The notes: generated by a model not told the origin, from the letters alone. Positions 1 through 11,244 are shown, counted from the first letter of the stretch. The stretch: DNA of 64,000 nt from Sceloporus undulatus (GCF_019175285.1 NC_056527.1:110285836-110349835), one strand, 5' to 3'. A program made the numbers and translations.

Positions 1-60
1 TGGTAGCATGAGCTTTGAGTCTATGAAAGCCTATGTTACCAGCTTCCTTCTTTCCTGCTA

Positions 61-267
61 CATCCGCACTATAGAAATAACCCAGTTTGACACCACTTTA
101 ACTGCCATAGCTCAGTTCTATGGAATTCTGGGAACTGTAGTTTTGTGAGACATTTAGCCTTCTCTGTCCAAGAGTTCTGAACAAACTATAGTTCCCAGAA
201 TTGCATAGCATTGAGCCTTGGCAGTTAAAGTGTCAAATTAGATTATTTCTGCAGTACGGCTTCAGCC
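61..267. mobile_element. Palindromic MITE (family A), full
   Basis: The left arm (AGTTTGACACCACTTTAACT, GGAATTCTGGGAACTGTAGT) is mirrored by the right arm. I count about twelve copies of this ~200-bp near-palindrome in the window. No ORF; a non-autonomous DNA transposon is inferred from the fold-back structure. Confidence 0.8.
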
Positions 268-804
268 TCAGTCTCAAAGGTACTATAAGATCCCTTTGCA
301 TCCCAGGCTGAAAATTTGCTAATGACAAAGAAACTACTGTTGTTTTTGTCTTGCCATTCTGGGTTTTGTCCACTGAATTCTTCCTGATGATTTTCAGTTG
401 AGTGGGGAAGGCTGATAGGCCCTTGAAAATAAGGCCAACCAAAAACAGTGTGTTGCCTGAAGCAAAACAACCTGAAGAACCCCTCCTAACCAAAAGCTAG
501 AGAAGTTACTTTGATAAAAGGTATCTCACTGCAAGGACCTCTCCCTGAAAGTAACGTCCTCATTCTGTCTAATGGTCTTTCTGGTCTTCCTTGGGAGACT
601 CAGTGTTATGAGAGAATTTATGGGATGATAGTTATTCACTGTTTGTACATAATGAATAAAATCTATTTTCTTTTTTTGTTTCTATGGCTCTTTCAGTCAA
701 GATAATTTTGTTGTCCAATGTAATTTTGTGTGACTAAAGGGACAAACTTACTTTCACATTTCACATATCCTAAAGTCCCACTGAGACCTCTAAATCAGAA
801 GTAG

Positions 805-905
805 GGAATCTGTGTTCCTCCAGATGATGTTGGACTGCAAGGCCCAGCATTGCCAGTGGTGAGGAATCATGCGAATTTCAGTCCACCAAAAGGAGAGCCA
901 CACAT
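805..905. repeat. Degraded 'GTTGGACTGCAA' interspersed repeat
   Basis: TCCAGATGATGTTGGACTGC and AATTTCAGTCCACC resemble a repeat also seen near 5870-5975, 15860-15960, 21185-21300 and 58345-58445. Short and diverged. Confidence 0.45.
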
Positions 906-1199
906 CTTTCCTCCCAGTAGAAGCAATTACATTTCTGAAAGTATTACAGAACTATCAATAGTGATAAGATCTGGAAAATGGACTCGGCTATGTCAGCAGT
1001 AATGGCCTTCATTGCACTGAATCTGGCTTGCTGATCTGGAAGAGATGGACTGGCAGTTCTTTTCCTTCTTCTCTGACAGGCAATTTTTTAAAGAAAACTG
1101 TTGATATTCTTCAGTTTAAACACACCCAGCTCCCTTAAGTATTCCTCATACTGGCTTAGCTTACAGATTCTTTACATATTCTAGCCATGGTTTAAAGAT

Positions 1200-1560
1200 T
1201 TGTTGTGGTGGGAGACAAAGATGGAGGAACAGAAAGGATGGGAAGGAGATAAGGATAAGTAGAGGTAAGTAGAACTGGTAAAGGTAAAAAGTGAGGGAGG
1301 GAAAGATGGATAAAAAGTCGTAGTAAGAGACTGGAGAAGAGGGAGGAGAGAAAAGGAAAAGGAAAATGCATTTAGGCAGGAGTTGGGGGGAAAGAGAACA
1401 GATAACAAAATGTGTGTTGCTGGGAGTTTTTTGGGGGAAAGGAGGCTGACAAGGTGGAGAGGGAAGACATTTAGCCAGGAGTTTGGGGGGGGGGGGCAGG
1501 GAAAAGAAGAGAAGTAAAATCAAAAGTTAAAAGAGAAAGGAATCAAGTGCTCAAGCAGAG
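1200..1560 (+). repeat. Purine-rich tract
   Basis: About 350 bp is almost pure A/G on the + strand, with a G12 run near 1486. Long reading frames on the other strand are by-products of composition. Confidence 0.8.
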
Positions 1561-1659
1561 CTGGGAAAAAACAAGCAAAGGTTCCTACCAAGCTTTTTGT
1601 TAACAATAACTTTCAGGTCACCTGTTACATATAACTGAAATAGTACAAAATAACCCAAA

Positions 1660-1760
1660 GGCACTAGAACCTATCTGATCTTGGAAGCTAAGCTCTGGTT
1701 AGTACTTGGAATGGGAGACTGCTAACAAACAGGCTATATTTGAGAGGTTGCCTGTTGACT
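1660..1760 (+). repeat. 5S-rRNA-derived SINE head
   Basis: GATCTTGGAAGCTAAGC, GGTTAGTACTTGGA and ATGGGAGAC match the internal promoter half of 5S rRNA in order. It is diverged and lacks the rest of the gene, so it is a SINE head or 5S pseudogene rather than a working 5S gene. Confidence 0.75.
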
Positions 1761-1779
1761 TGGGTTGACTTCACAAATT

Positions 1780-1925
1780 TTATAGGGTTTTCTTAGACAA
1801 GGAATATTCAAGAGGTGGTTTTGCCAGTTTGTTTTTCTGAGATACAGCTTATAGCACTAGATTCATTGGTGGCCTCCTATTCAGGGACTGTCTGCTTAGC
1901 TTCCATGCTCATAGGACACAATAAA
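1780..1925 (-). repeat. 5S-headed SINE, reversed and abutting the previous copy
   Basis: TAGGGTTTTCTTAGACAAGGAATATT starts the body in reverse (20 or fewer bases are diagnostic: GGGTTTTCTTAGACAAGG). A reversed 5S head follows at about 1870-1910 (CTGCTTAGCTTCC). The two 5S heads point in opposite directions within 250 bp. Confidence 0.65.
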
Positions 1926-2009
1926 CATCAAAAGAGATTGGTTTGCTGCTGAATGAATGCAGAACGAACCAATAACATCATGCTGTTTTAGTTTAGGGTT
2001 TTCAGAGAC

Positions 2010-2240
2010 TTGTGTGCCTTCAAGTCATTCTCAACTTACAGCAACCCTAAGGCAAACCTATCAAGTGATTTTCTTGGCAAAATTTGTTCAAAGGGGGTTT
2101 GCCATTGCCTTCCCCTGATGTTGAGAGAGTGCGACTTGATCAGTGTCACGCACTGGGTTTCTGTGGCTGAGCAGAAATTTGAACTCTGGTTCCAGAGTCC
2201 TAGTCCAACACCCAAACCACTACACCACACTGGCTCTCTG
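2010..2240 (-). repeat. tRNA-derived squamate SINE, near full length
   Basis: In reverse it runs from the head (CCAGTGTGGTGTAGTGG in sense) through the CTCTCAACATCAGGGGAAGG region to the CTTGAAGGCACACAA end. Other copies are listed below. Confidence 0.85.
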
Positions 2241-2419
2241 GCAGCAGCAGTGAGGGGCCCATTTCTATTTTTTGCTACCAGTCCTAAGCTTTACGACTGA
2301 TTGGACTGGCAGTGTTTTTACTGGCAGTGCTCTTGTGCCTCTCACACCTGCAGTTATAGCATTCAATACTACTTTGGTTTACTAGGGATCCATCCTACAG
2401 ACTTCTGAGATGTGTGGTT

Positions 2420-2560
2420 TGGTGAGTTCCAAGAGCCCTCTGATAGAGAATTCTAAATAGCCTCACAAAACTACAAGTTCTAGGATCTGATACGATGCAG
2501 ACATGGCAGTTAAAGTAGCACCAAATTAGCACTATAATTTTGTAGTGTGGAAAAGTCCAT
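2420..2560. mobile_element. Palindromic MITE, diverged partial copy
   Basis: AAAACTACAAGTTCTAGGAT and ATGGCAGTTAAAGTAGCACC match the right arm. Confidence 0.5.
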
Positions 2561-3049
2561 AGTAGCTTGAAATGTTTGTGTTTAGCATTTGAAGCTTTTT
2601 ATAAAATTAGTTCAGTTATTTTGGCTGTGTGTGTTTAATTTCAAGGGTACAGGAGTGGAGCAAGGGAAAAGAACAAGCCTGAAGCCTACACAGTCACCTG
2701 TGCAAAAGCAGTATGTACACAAAGGGTGGCTGGCTGGAGCTGTGTTCCTACCTCCCCACCCCTGTTGAGTGATAAACGACAAATCAATTGGGTGTTTGGA
2801 ACAAAGTCCAGCACAAGAGTTTAGAGAAAGCCAGACAACTCTTGGGTCAAGAGCAAACTCCGTAATGTCACAAGAAAGTGGCCTCTCTGACCATTAGGGA
2901 GTTCTTGATTTTTGCTTTGGGATCAGGTGGTTGGAGGAAAGAAAAACGAGAATGATCCATACAGACTGAATTATGTAGGGGATTCTCATTGTGGGAAGAG
3001 GAAGAAGGCTGGGGGAGCCACAATTCTTGGAGGCTTGGCTCCTTTGGCC

Positions 3050-6000
3050 ATGGCTTTGGCCACACTGTTTGAGGATCTGGTTCCGGATTTCTCCTGCCCG
3101 ATATGCCTGGAGTGGTTCTGGGAGCCGGTCGCCCTCCCTTGTGGGCACCTCTACTGCCAGGCCTGCATTGAGACAGCTTGGGGAGCCCATGGTAGCAAGC
3201 ACATCTGCCCCCAGTGCCGGGAGGAATTTCCAGAGAAGAGGTACACCCCCTGCAAGCTCTTGGGGACCTTGGTTCACCGAATTGGACGAATTAATCCTGG
3301 GGAGGCTGAGGAGGGGCGACGCAGCAGTGCCAACTGCAGAGAATCCACACTGCAGCAGAAACATGCAATGCTCCCTGTCTGCGAAGCAACAAACTGGTAT
3401 AAGGTGAGACTGTGTCCAAACATAAGGAAGAAGGGAAGGGAAAAAGAAATGTGGCAGCGCCTTTAAGACTACAGTGGGCCTATGGTGTCTGGGTTTGATT
3501 CCAGGACCTCCCATGGATACGAAAATCAGTGGTTGTTCAAGTCCCATTGTATACAATAGCATTGTGAAATACATCCCTTATATAAAATGGTAAAATCAAG
3601 GATTGCTTTGGAAATATTTTTGGTGTGTGAATGTTTTCAAACCGTGGTTGGTTGAATCCATAGATGCCAAATGCATGGAAATGGGCTCTAACCTGATTTT
3701 AGCATGAGAAATCAGGCCCCTTACCTCACATTTTCAAAGGGTTGGGTGAGAAAATGCAGGTCTTTGTGATCTTTATAGTAGTCAGTTTATGTTGAAGTGT
3801 GAAAACAATCTGCTAATCAAAAGTCAGTTTCTGTGGGTTCAAAACTATTCAAAGAGGGTAACAATATACCTTGTACAAAGCAGTGATAAGGCGAATCAGT
3901 TAATGAAATGAGCTTTTCTGGCTTTTTTATCTGCAAAATGTCTAATAACACTACCAAAATCAATTCTATTTCTAACAACACTATCAAAATCAGCTTCTTT
4001 CTTTTGACTTCAAACAAGCAGTCCCTCTTGTGTAATTTTCCATTAGTGCCCCGAAATTTCAAGGCACTTGCTTGCCCTGGAAAGCTTGATTGTTTATGAC
4101 CTTTGGGAATTGTTTAGGTTGTGGGATGTGGCCACTGATAACATATTTTTTTCTATTTCTACTTGAGAAGGAAATTCATTTGTAACATAACACACCCAAG
4201 GCCAATGCTCTATTTAAAATTCCTCCTGTCAGAACAATCAGACTTAGTTCTGTAGAATTCAGAAGTCTAAGGCTGCATCTGCACTGAAGACGTAATCCAG
4301 TTGGACACCACTTTAATTGCCATGGTCAGTGATATGGAATTTTGGAAATGGTAGTTTGTTGGGAACCAGAACAAACTACCATTCCCAGAATTCCATAGCA
4401 TTGAGTCATGGCAGTTAAAGTGATGTCAAACAGGATTATTTCTGCAATGTGGATGCAGCCACGGTAAATACACTCCAAATTCACAGGGTTTTATAACACA
4501 AGGTCCAGCCAATTCAACCTCCTGCCATGCAATAACTCACAATCACAGATGAGTGCAATGTCATGGGATGTTATGTGATAATATTCATGCAATCCTGTGA
4601 TAAGGATGGGAGCAGCCTGCTTCTCTCCCATCCTTTTTCTTCATGTAATAACATCCAAAGAGTTATATTTTATATTTTATAACACCTAACCTTTTCCCCT
4701 TCCACTCACATTTTTGAACAGGAGGAGCTGTCTCTGGCTGTTTCTCAGATGGAATCTAACTTGGCCAAACTTCTCATGCTTAAAACAGAGGAAGAAGAAA
4801 AACTACAGAACCACCAGGTAAAAAAAGAAGAAGGAAAGATTACAAAAGAAAAAGACAATAGTGACAAAGTAAAACCGAGAATTGCTCTCTCAAGCTAGTG
4901 ATGCAAAAATACCCACCTCTGTTTTCCAGGCAGTTATGCTCAGCCTGGATGACCACATCTCTACTGAATTCAGGGAGCTCCACCACTTCCTCTATGCCCA
5001 GGAAAAGACGTGCAAGATGAGGTTGGCAGAGGAAGGAGGTGCCCGGCTCCAGGAGACAAAGGAAAAGCTAAGGATGCTGAGGGAGGCTTGCCGTGGTTGC
5101 CAGGAGCTGCTGTTGGAAGCCCAGGATCATCTTGAATTGCAAGACTCTTCAGGTTTCCTGACGGTAAGGGGAAAACTGGTTGAAACTAACGCCTTGATTG
5201 GGTATTCATGCATGGCGGTGGGTCAGACTGGTTGGCACAGTATGACTCGATGATTGACCCCGCACACTCCGGTCCTCTGGGAGAGGCCTACTTCAGCCAC
5301 AAACATCTAGGCTTTCGGCTACCTCCCAGAGGACATTTTCCATCGTTGCCCCCAGACTGTGGAACGGCCTGCTGGATGAGATCCGTCTGCTTACATCCTT
5401 AGACAGCTTTAAAAAGGCTGTTAAGACGGATCTCTTCCGGCAGGCCTATCCAGAATAGAGAACCCGGCCTCAGGAAACTCCTATGAATAAATAGATACCG
5501 CCACTCTCATTGATTATTGTTATATTGATTATTGTTATGTTGTTTGACCTTTGGGTCAGTTTTAACTTGTATGGTTTTAATTCTCTATTAGATTTAATAC
5601 CTTTTTAAGGGAGGGAGGGTACTAGGGATTTGATATGTTTTGTATTTTTAACTTGTTAGGCACCCCGATTGTTCTCAGGGGGGCGGGATACAAATAAATT
5701 TTATGATGATGATGATGATTCTAGATCTCACCAAGGTGATAAACTTGTGTATCTGCTTGAAGGATGGAGAATGGCCTGGTGGTGGAGCATCTGCTTTTAA
5801 TGCAGACAGTCCCAGGTTCTTTCCCCCAACATCTCCAGGTAGCGCTGGGGAAAACCCTGCCTTACATGTGGCCCTTCAGATCATGAAGCTGGACTGCAAG
5901 TCTCCATATTCTTTACCATTGGCCATATTGGCCAGGGGCTGCTGGAATTTGCAGTCCAACAAAATATTGAGGGTCATATGATTTCCACCCATGTTCTTTC

Positions 6001-7611
6001 TAGTTATATCATAGTTATTAAACTAGTTATTTGCAACAAGTTACTTTAGCGCTTTGGAGAATCCATGACTCATATCTTCAATTGTGTGTGAACTTTCCAT
6101 GCCATCATATCAGCTCAGTCAATGACTGAATGACAAGGGATTTGCACACAAGCCATCTATTATCCTATTATATACATAAAATAGTACAGTGGGCCCTTGG
6201 TATCCACTGGGGTTTGGTTCCAGGACCCCTCATGAATAATGAAATCCATGGATGTTCAAGTCCCATTGAATACAATGGGTAGTAAAATGCTGTCCCTTAT
6301 ATCAGATGGCAAAATCGAGGCTTGTTTTTTGAAATTAGTATATTTTTTTGAATATTTTCAAGCTGTGGATGCTTGGATCCATGGATGAAGAATCTGTAGA
6401 TATGGAAGGCCAATTGTAAATCCAGGGCTTTCTGACTCCAGGGTTTAATAAATTTAAAAGAATACCAAATATTCATCTAATCTGTTAATTTTGTTCTCTT
6501 TTGTTTCCTTCTTCTCCACAGGGCATACACTCCCTCCTGAATAGGTGAGTGCAATGAAAGAGGCCTTTTCTTCTTACAATAAAGAAACCCTTGTATTTAT
6601 ATTTATTAACACATTCTTCTGTGTGTCTGTGTAAGGATGAAACACCAGCAAGCCACCCCAGCTTTTCCTGTTGTAACACCCACATTGGAGATTCTTGGAC
6701 AATTCAAAGGACCCATGCAATATGTTGCCTGGAAGGAAATGAAATCTGCTCTCAATGTAGGTAAGGTGATAATCTGGGAGAACCACCAAAGGTTATTAGC
6801 TCTTCTGAATGCCACACACGGAAAATAAAAAAAAACCTAGACCAATTGGTAGATATTTCCTTTCACTTTCTCTTTCTGTCTCTCATTAAAGAGTGAATTT
6901 TCTTTTTAAAATGTATTAAGCATGAGACATTTAGTTAAGTTATCCATGTAAGAAACAGCCAGTGCTGATGGCTGGGATATGGGCTCATTAAGGGATTGTT
7001 ATTAAAAGACAAGGCATCTTGATTTATAGAAGTGTTCTTTTCTCTCTCTCCATTCTTCAGATTTCCCCCTAATAACCTTGGATCCTGAAACAGCTCATCC
7101 TTGTCTTGTCCTTTCGGATGATTGTACCTGTGTCCGAGATGGCCATGTACGCCGGGATGTCCCAGACACTCCTATGCGCTTCAACTACTGTGTAGCAGTG
7201 TTAGGTTGCCAGGGTTTCTCCTCTGGAAGACATTACTGGGAGGTGGAAGTTGGTAACAAGCCCTCTTGGACTTTAGGTCTGGTTAGCATCTCCATCAACC
7301 GCAAGGGGAAAATCGCTGCCTTCCCTGGCAATGGATTTTGGGTAATCCGGCTGAGGAATGGAGTGGAGCTAATGGCCAAGGACAGCCCACCTCAAAGGCT
7401 CTGGCCCACTTCCTTTCCTAAGAGAGTTGGTGTCTATCTGGACTACGGTGGGGGGATGGTGTCCTTCTATGATGCCTCTACTATGGTCCATATTTACACT
7501 TTTGTCACCCCCCGATTCACTGAGAGGCTATTCCCCTATTTTTGCCCTGGGCTGTACAATTCAGGGGAGAATGCAACCCCCTTAAAAATATGCCAACTGT
7601 CACTTTTATAG
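3050..7611 (+). CDS. TRIM-family E3 ubiquitin ligase (RING - partial B-box - coiled coil - B30.2), six exons
   Basis: Coding exons are read at 3050-3403, 4722-4817, 4930-5163, 6522-6544, 6636-6760 and 7061-7611, all with AG/GT borders and matching phases, giving 460 aa. The 96-, 234- and 23-nt internal exons are the standard TRIM sizes. Residues 16-56 form a C3HC4 RING with all eight ligands (C16, C19, C31, H33, C36, C39, C53, C56). Exons 2 and 3 encode the helical coiled coil, and residues from about 278 are PRY-SPRY (LDPETAHP, then FSSGRHYWEVEV). The family transfers ubiquitin through the RING and picks targets with the B30.2 domain, often in innate immunity. The ATG at 3050 has a good context (GCCATGG) just before the RING. 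Oddly, only the back half of a B-box remains (residues about 96-118). The paralogue cannot be named from sequence alone. Confidence 0.9.
3470..3695 (+). mobile_element. TA-flanked MITE, 'CAGTGGGCC' family (pogo/Tigger-like)
   Basis: It opens TACAGTGGGCC and includes TCAAGTCCCATTGTATACAA, shared by the better copies. The 3' end is eroded. Confidence 0.7.
4272..4460. mobile_element. Palindromic MITE (family A) in TRIM intron 1
   Basis: It opens GCTGCATCTGCACTGAAGA and closes AATGTGGATGCAGCC. Confidence 0.85.
5240..5715 (+). mobile_element. L2/CR1-like LINE 3' end in TRIM intron 3
   Basis: It encodes a broken RLWNGLLDEIRLLTSLDSFK and AVKTDLFRQAYPE, the usual end of CR1/L2 ORF2, then a 3' UTR with a GGGCGGGATACAAATAAATT end and a GAT repeat tail at 5703-5717. 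Confidence 0.8.
5870..5975. repeat. 'GTTGGACTGCAA' interspersed repeat
   Basis: GAAGCTGGACTGCAAGTC and TTGCAGTCCAACAAAATATT are inverted ends of the same small repeat. Confidence 0.55.
6185..6418 (+). mobile_element. TA-flanked MITE, 'CAGTGGGCC' family
   Basis: TACAGTGGGCCCTTGGTATC to GGCCAATTGTA. The inverted ends and TA borders resemble pogo/Tigger elements; in TRIM intron 3. Confidence 0.8.
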
Positions 7612-8660
7612 CGGAGAAAAGGGCTTTTCTTGTTCTGATCTCAGTTTATGAGATACGTTGGGACCTTGTTCCTTCAAGCAGAATTCCTTGAACAGAAATC
7701 ACATCCTTTATTCTAAAAGTTCTCTGATCTTCACCCTATTGGGTATCTTTTAGTCAACACACAGTGCTGTAACTACAGACTCATCCCTGGATATGGCTTA
7801 TTGCTTGAAGGATCTACATAGAATGACCAACAGGAGTAAAAATCCCATTAAACTAGGCAATTATTTTAAAATTAGCAGTCAGTGCAATAAAAGCTGGACA
7901 CAAAACCTATGGATCATTTCTTAAAACTTGCCAGCACCATCTCTAAAATGCAACATGGTTTTAAAGCGGTGTTTCTCAGATTTGTATAAACTTGGAACAC
8001 AAGTCCCTCACAACCTGTTAGCATCTTCACTATGCAAACCCCAAAGTCTCTCCCAAGATTGTATGCCTAAAGATTTGTGGACTGAAGCACTAGCCTGATG
8101 CTGGCATTAGAAAAAGAGGATGTGAACATGCAGGGCTGGTTCCAGATTTGGGAGAAAGGGCTTGAAAATGCATATATTGGGTATTTCTGTAAGCTTATGT
8201 TAAAAAGCTATTCAATACTAGTTAACTACCCTGAATGTTCCTAATAAAGTGAAAACGAAATGTTTACTTGTATTATATTCAGGGGTAGCTGTGTTGGCCA
8301 TATAGCAAAGTAATAGGCTCTGCCAAAGTGGTGGAGTTTCATTAGCTATCCATACATGTCAGAAATATAGTGAAGCTGCCCCTGGATTATTACATGCAGT
8401 TTTGGCAGAACCTGTCAATTTTTACGGGTTTCACAGAGTGATAAAGAAATATAAATATATAACAAATAAATCAATTTCCAGTGAACGTGCTTAGGACTGA
8501 AATCTAGTTTTGTTGCATGCGAGAGTTATGCAGCTGTATTAAGTTTGTGATTGATGGTAGGTGTGGACAGGTAAGTTTTCAGCCCCAGAACGTAATACAG
8601 AAATGTGTAACAAGTGAGAATTAAAAAGAGGCATCTTCTGAGAGTATCATCAGAATGTCT
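7612..8660. other. TRIM 3' UTR and intergenic DNA
   Basis: It holds the two AATAAA candidates; otherwise unique-looking AT-rich sequence. Confidence 0.5.
7886..7891 (+). other. Candidate polyadenylation signal AATAAA of the TRIM gene
   Basis: This is the first AATAAA after the TRIM stop codon, 275 bp downstream. A second AATAAA lies at 8243-8248. Neither is followed by a strong GU-rich element, so which one is used is uncertain. Confidence 0.4.
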
Positions 8661-8664
8661 TTAT

Positions 8665-8940
8665 TTTGCTGTTGTTAACTGCTGACTTACGGCGACCCTA
8701 TGAATGAGAAATCTCCAAGTCCCACTATCATTAATAGCCCTGCTGAGGTCTTGCAGACTCAGAACCCTGGCTTCCTTGACTGAGTGTATCCATTTGGAAT
8801 GTGGTCTTCCTTCCTACTCTCCTCTACCTTAAAAACATTATTCTCTTTTCTGGTGAGTCATATCTTCTCATGATATGGTCAAAGAACAACAGTCTCAGTT
8901 TAGTCATCTTGACTTCTAGGGAGAGTTCTGCCTATCAATT
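8665..8940 (-). mobile_element. RTE/BovB-type LINE fragment
   Basis: The minus strand matches the C-terminal reverse-transcriptase segment and 3' end seen in better copies at 13.4-14.2 and 58.9-59.2 kb (AGTTTAGTCATCTTGACTTC in this orientation). Truncated at both ends. Confidence 0.7.
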
Positions 8941-9039
8941 CTGCAAAGGGGAATTGGGATCATATGAGTTAGGAGGCATCAAGCATGTTAGCCTATCAAT
9001 GCTGCATTTTTCTCTTGCCAAGAAAACACTGTGATAAGT

Positions 9040-9541
9040 TTGCCACACTCAGTGCAGGCATATGGGCGGCTCTCACTGTGGCATCGCCGGTGCCGCTCCA
9101 GGGCTGAGTTTAGTCCAAAGGTTTTGCCACAGTCGCCGCAGCGGTAAGGCTCAACCCCCATGTGGAGCCGCTGATGCTTGACTAGAGTAGCCCCATGGCC
9201 AAAGCGTTTGCCACACTCCTGGCACTGGTAGGGCTTCTCCCCCGAGTGGGTGCGCTGGTGTTGGATGAGCTCGGAGCTTTGGATGAAGGTCTTGCCCCAG
9301 TTGTTGCACCGGAAGGGCTTCTCCCCAGCATGGATCTTCCGGTGCTTGACCAGGTTGGCGCTCTGGGTGAACCCCTTCCCACACTCTTCCCACTTGAAGG
9401 GCCGCTCGCCTGTGTGGGTGATCTGGTGCTGGATGAGGTCCAAGGAGCGATAGAAACTTTTGGGGCACTCTGGGCAGCGGTAAGGCTTCTCACCAGTGTG
9501 GCTGCGCTGGTGCTTGATGAGGTTCGTGCTCTGGGAGAAAA
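9040..9541 (-). pseudogene. Inverted partial copy of the zinc-finger gene at 25 kb (about six fingers)
   Basis: The minus strand reads as a run of C2H2 fingers matching fingers 4-10 of the gene at 19978-28302 (its bases about 25468-25970), with only a handful of amino-acid differences over roughly 165 residues. Two differences destroy zinc ligands: Cys to Trp in the FKWEEC finger and in the NNWGK finger. The fragment starts and ends inside fingers, has no start codon or intron of its own and no poly-A tail. Upstream on the minus strand it abuts a piece of the repeat also seen at 34.4-34.7 kb; downstream it abuts sequence resembling the SINE body. It is a recent non-functional duplication. It lies wholly inside one exon of the parent, so retrocopy and DNA-level duplication cannot be told apart. 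Confidence 0.88.
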
Positions 9542-9585
9542 CTCTTCTAGAACACGGCCTCATAGCCTGAAAATTATGTATGCTG

Positions 9586-10548
9586 GATGTGAAAGCCTTT
9601 GACTTTACAGTACAGAAATGTACTTGCTATTGCTGTATTGCTATATGGAAGTATAAAATATACAAGTCAACAATAATATTAAAACAATTAAATTGCTACA
9701 CTCTAAAGCTGTCTGTACTTTGCACCTGAAACTGAGCTCAAGTCTGCAGAAAGCAGATGGCATCAAACTGGATTGAGTAATGATAATAAAAAACCACTAG
9801 GGTCCCTTATTTTGCTTCAGTGAATCTTAACAGATTGCCTTCTCTCTTCAACCAACTATGGTTAGCAAGGACGTTGCCTACCAGCTAATGATATAATTAA
9901 CCATACTTGAGGAGCGTGTTTGTGGGTTTGTTTGCATAATTGCATAATTAAAAATTAATTTCTTCATTAGCCCAGGCCCTAGGGAAAAACCTGACTTGTT
10001 GCAAGAGGAACTAGGGCTGTCTTCTACATGCTCAGCAGAAGAAAAGCCAAGGAGCTCTGATTGCCTCAGAATGTCCTGTACTTTTCACCTCTGAGCCAAC
10101 TCCTGGCTTCTGTTCCTGAGCTGCAAATGAACCCATCTGAGTATGGGAAGACAACTGTGCGATGGCAGGATGCATGCCTAGCAGGTCTCAGATTCAACTT
10201 CTGGCACATGGCTAGTTAGCAAGGATTTCACAAGGCAAAGCTGGACTTTCTTTTGAGAGTCTTGGAAGAGCAGGTGGCAGTTAAAACAATCAGGACTGGA
10301 TTAAAGGGACTAATGAATAGCCCCACCATAGGGCAGGTTTCAATGCTGCCCTGTCTTCCTGCTTGTCCCTTTTCCTCTCCTCAGATGGTGATATGACAGC
10401 CAGAAATCCAACAGGCACAGTGCTATCCCCTCCAGCATGGTAATACAATGTGAGCAAATCATCACCTTCCCCATCACCATGTACAGATGGGAGAGCTGTA
10501 CTGCGAAGAAAGCCAATAGAAAGAAAATAAACTCATCTGAGATATTAG
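9586..10548. other. Intergenic DNA, nothing recognised
   Basis: No gene, clear repeat or conserved motif was seen. Confidence 0.5.
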
Positions 10549-10690
10549 AATTCAAAGACACAGCTGTGTTAATCTGGAAAGTGCGTATGCAAAAAGATGT
10601 TGTAGCATATTTGAGACTAACTGAAGGAAAGAAGTTGGTAGCATGAGCTTTCGTAGACTTACCGTAAGTCTACTTTCTCAGATACAGTTT
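10549..10690 (+). repeat. Second copy of the 13.7-kb short interspersed repeat
   Basis: TTCAAAGACACAGCTGTGTT and TTGGTAGCATGAGCTTTCGT match the inserted repeat at 13.7 kb. It runs directly into the CT-rich tract. Confidence 0.75.
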
Positions 10691-11160
10691 TCTCTCTCTC
10701 TCTCTCTCTCTTTTAATTTTTCCATCCTATTTGTTTTGCTGTACTTTCAACCCACCATTACTTTGCAATTCTGCTTATTACTATTTATTGGGATCTTTAG
10801 TTTCCTTTGTTTTCTCTTTCTTCAGTATTCTTCGAGACTATTCTTTTCTTTTTTCTAGCCTCCTTAACATCAGTCAACCCATCTTATTAGTTTCCTTTCT
10901 TCTCCTTCTCTTTCCCCTCTAATTTATTCCCTACCTAACCAGTCTTCTTTTCCTTAATACTCATGACCTTCTTCTGTGTCATCTCCATCTCCTCCACTTC
11001 CAACTTGTCCTCTTGACCCTTCCACTTTTTCCTTCTTTCTCCCTTCTCTTCTGCTTTCACTTACCTTCTCACTTACCATTGCTTTCACATACTTTCTCCT
11101 TTTCCTTATCTCTTTCTTCTTTCTATTTCTCACTTCTTAATTTCTTAATTTCTTAATAAA
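10686..11160 (+). repeat. Pyrimidine-rich tract
   Basis: It starts with (TC)n at 10690-10712 and continues about 450 bp of C/T-rich sequence, ending in TTTCTTAATTTCTTAA repeats. Confidence 0.8.
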
Positions 11161-11244
11161 GATGTAGTCAGTCTCGAAGACCACACTAAAGCCTCACAGC
11201 CCGAAAGTCTCAAAGGTGCTACAAGATCCCTTTGCATACTCTGA

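Larger units (their letters stand above)
268..1659. other. Intergenic stretch without a gene
   Basis: Apart from a scrap of the 13.7-kb repeat at 270-300, a degraded repeat at 805-905 and the purine tract, nothing is recognisable. Small reading frames lack family features. Confidence 0.6.

Noticed and set aside
1161-1523. 120-residue Pro/Ser/Leu-rich minus frame
   Set aside because: A consequence of the purine tract.
1660-1722. Functional 5S rRNA gene
   Set aside because: Only the internal part matches, with many differences, and it is fused to SINE body in other copies.
2894-3574. 226-residue minus-strand reading frame over the RING exon
   Set aside because: It is the antisense of the TRIM exon and of a MITE; no domain is seen.
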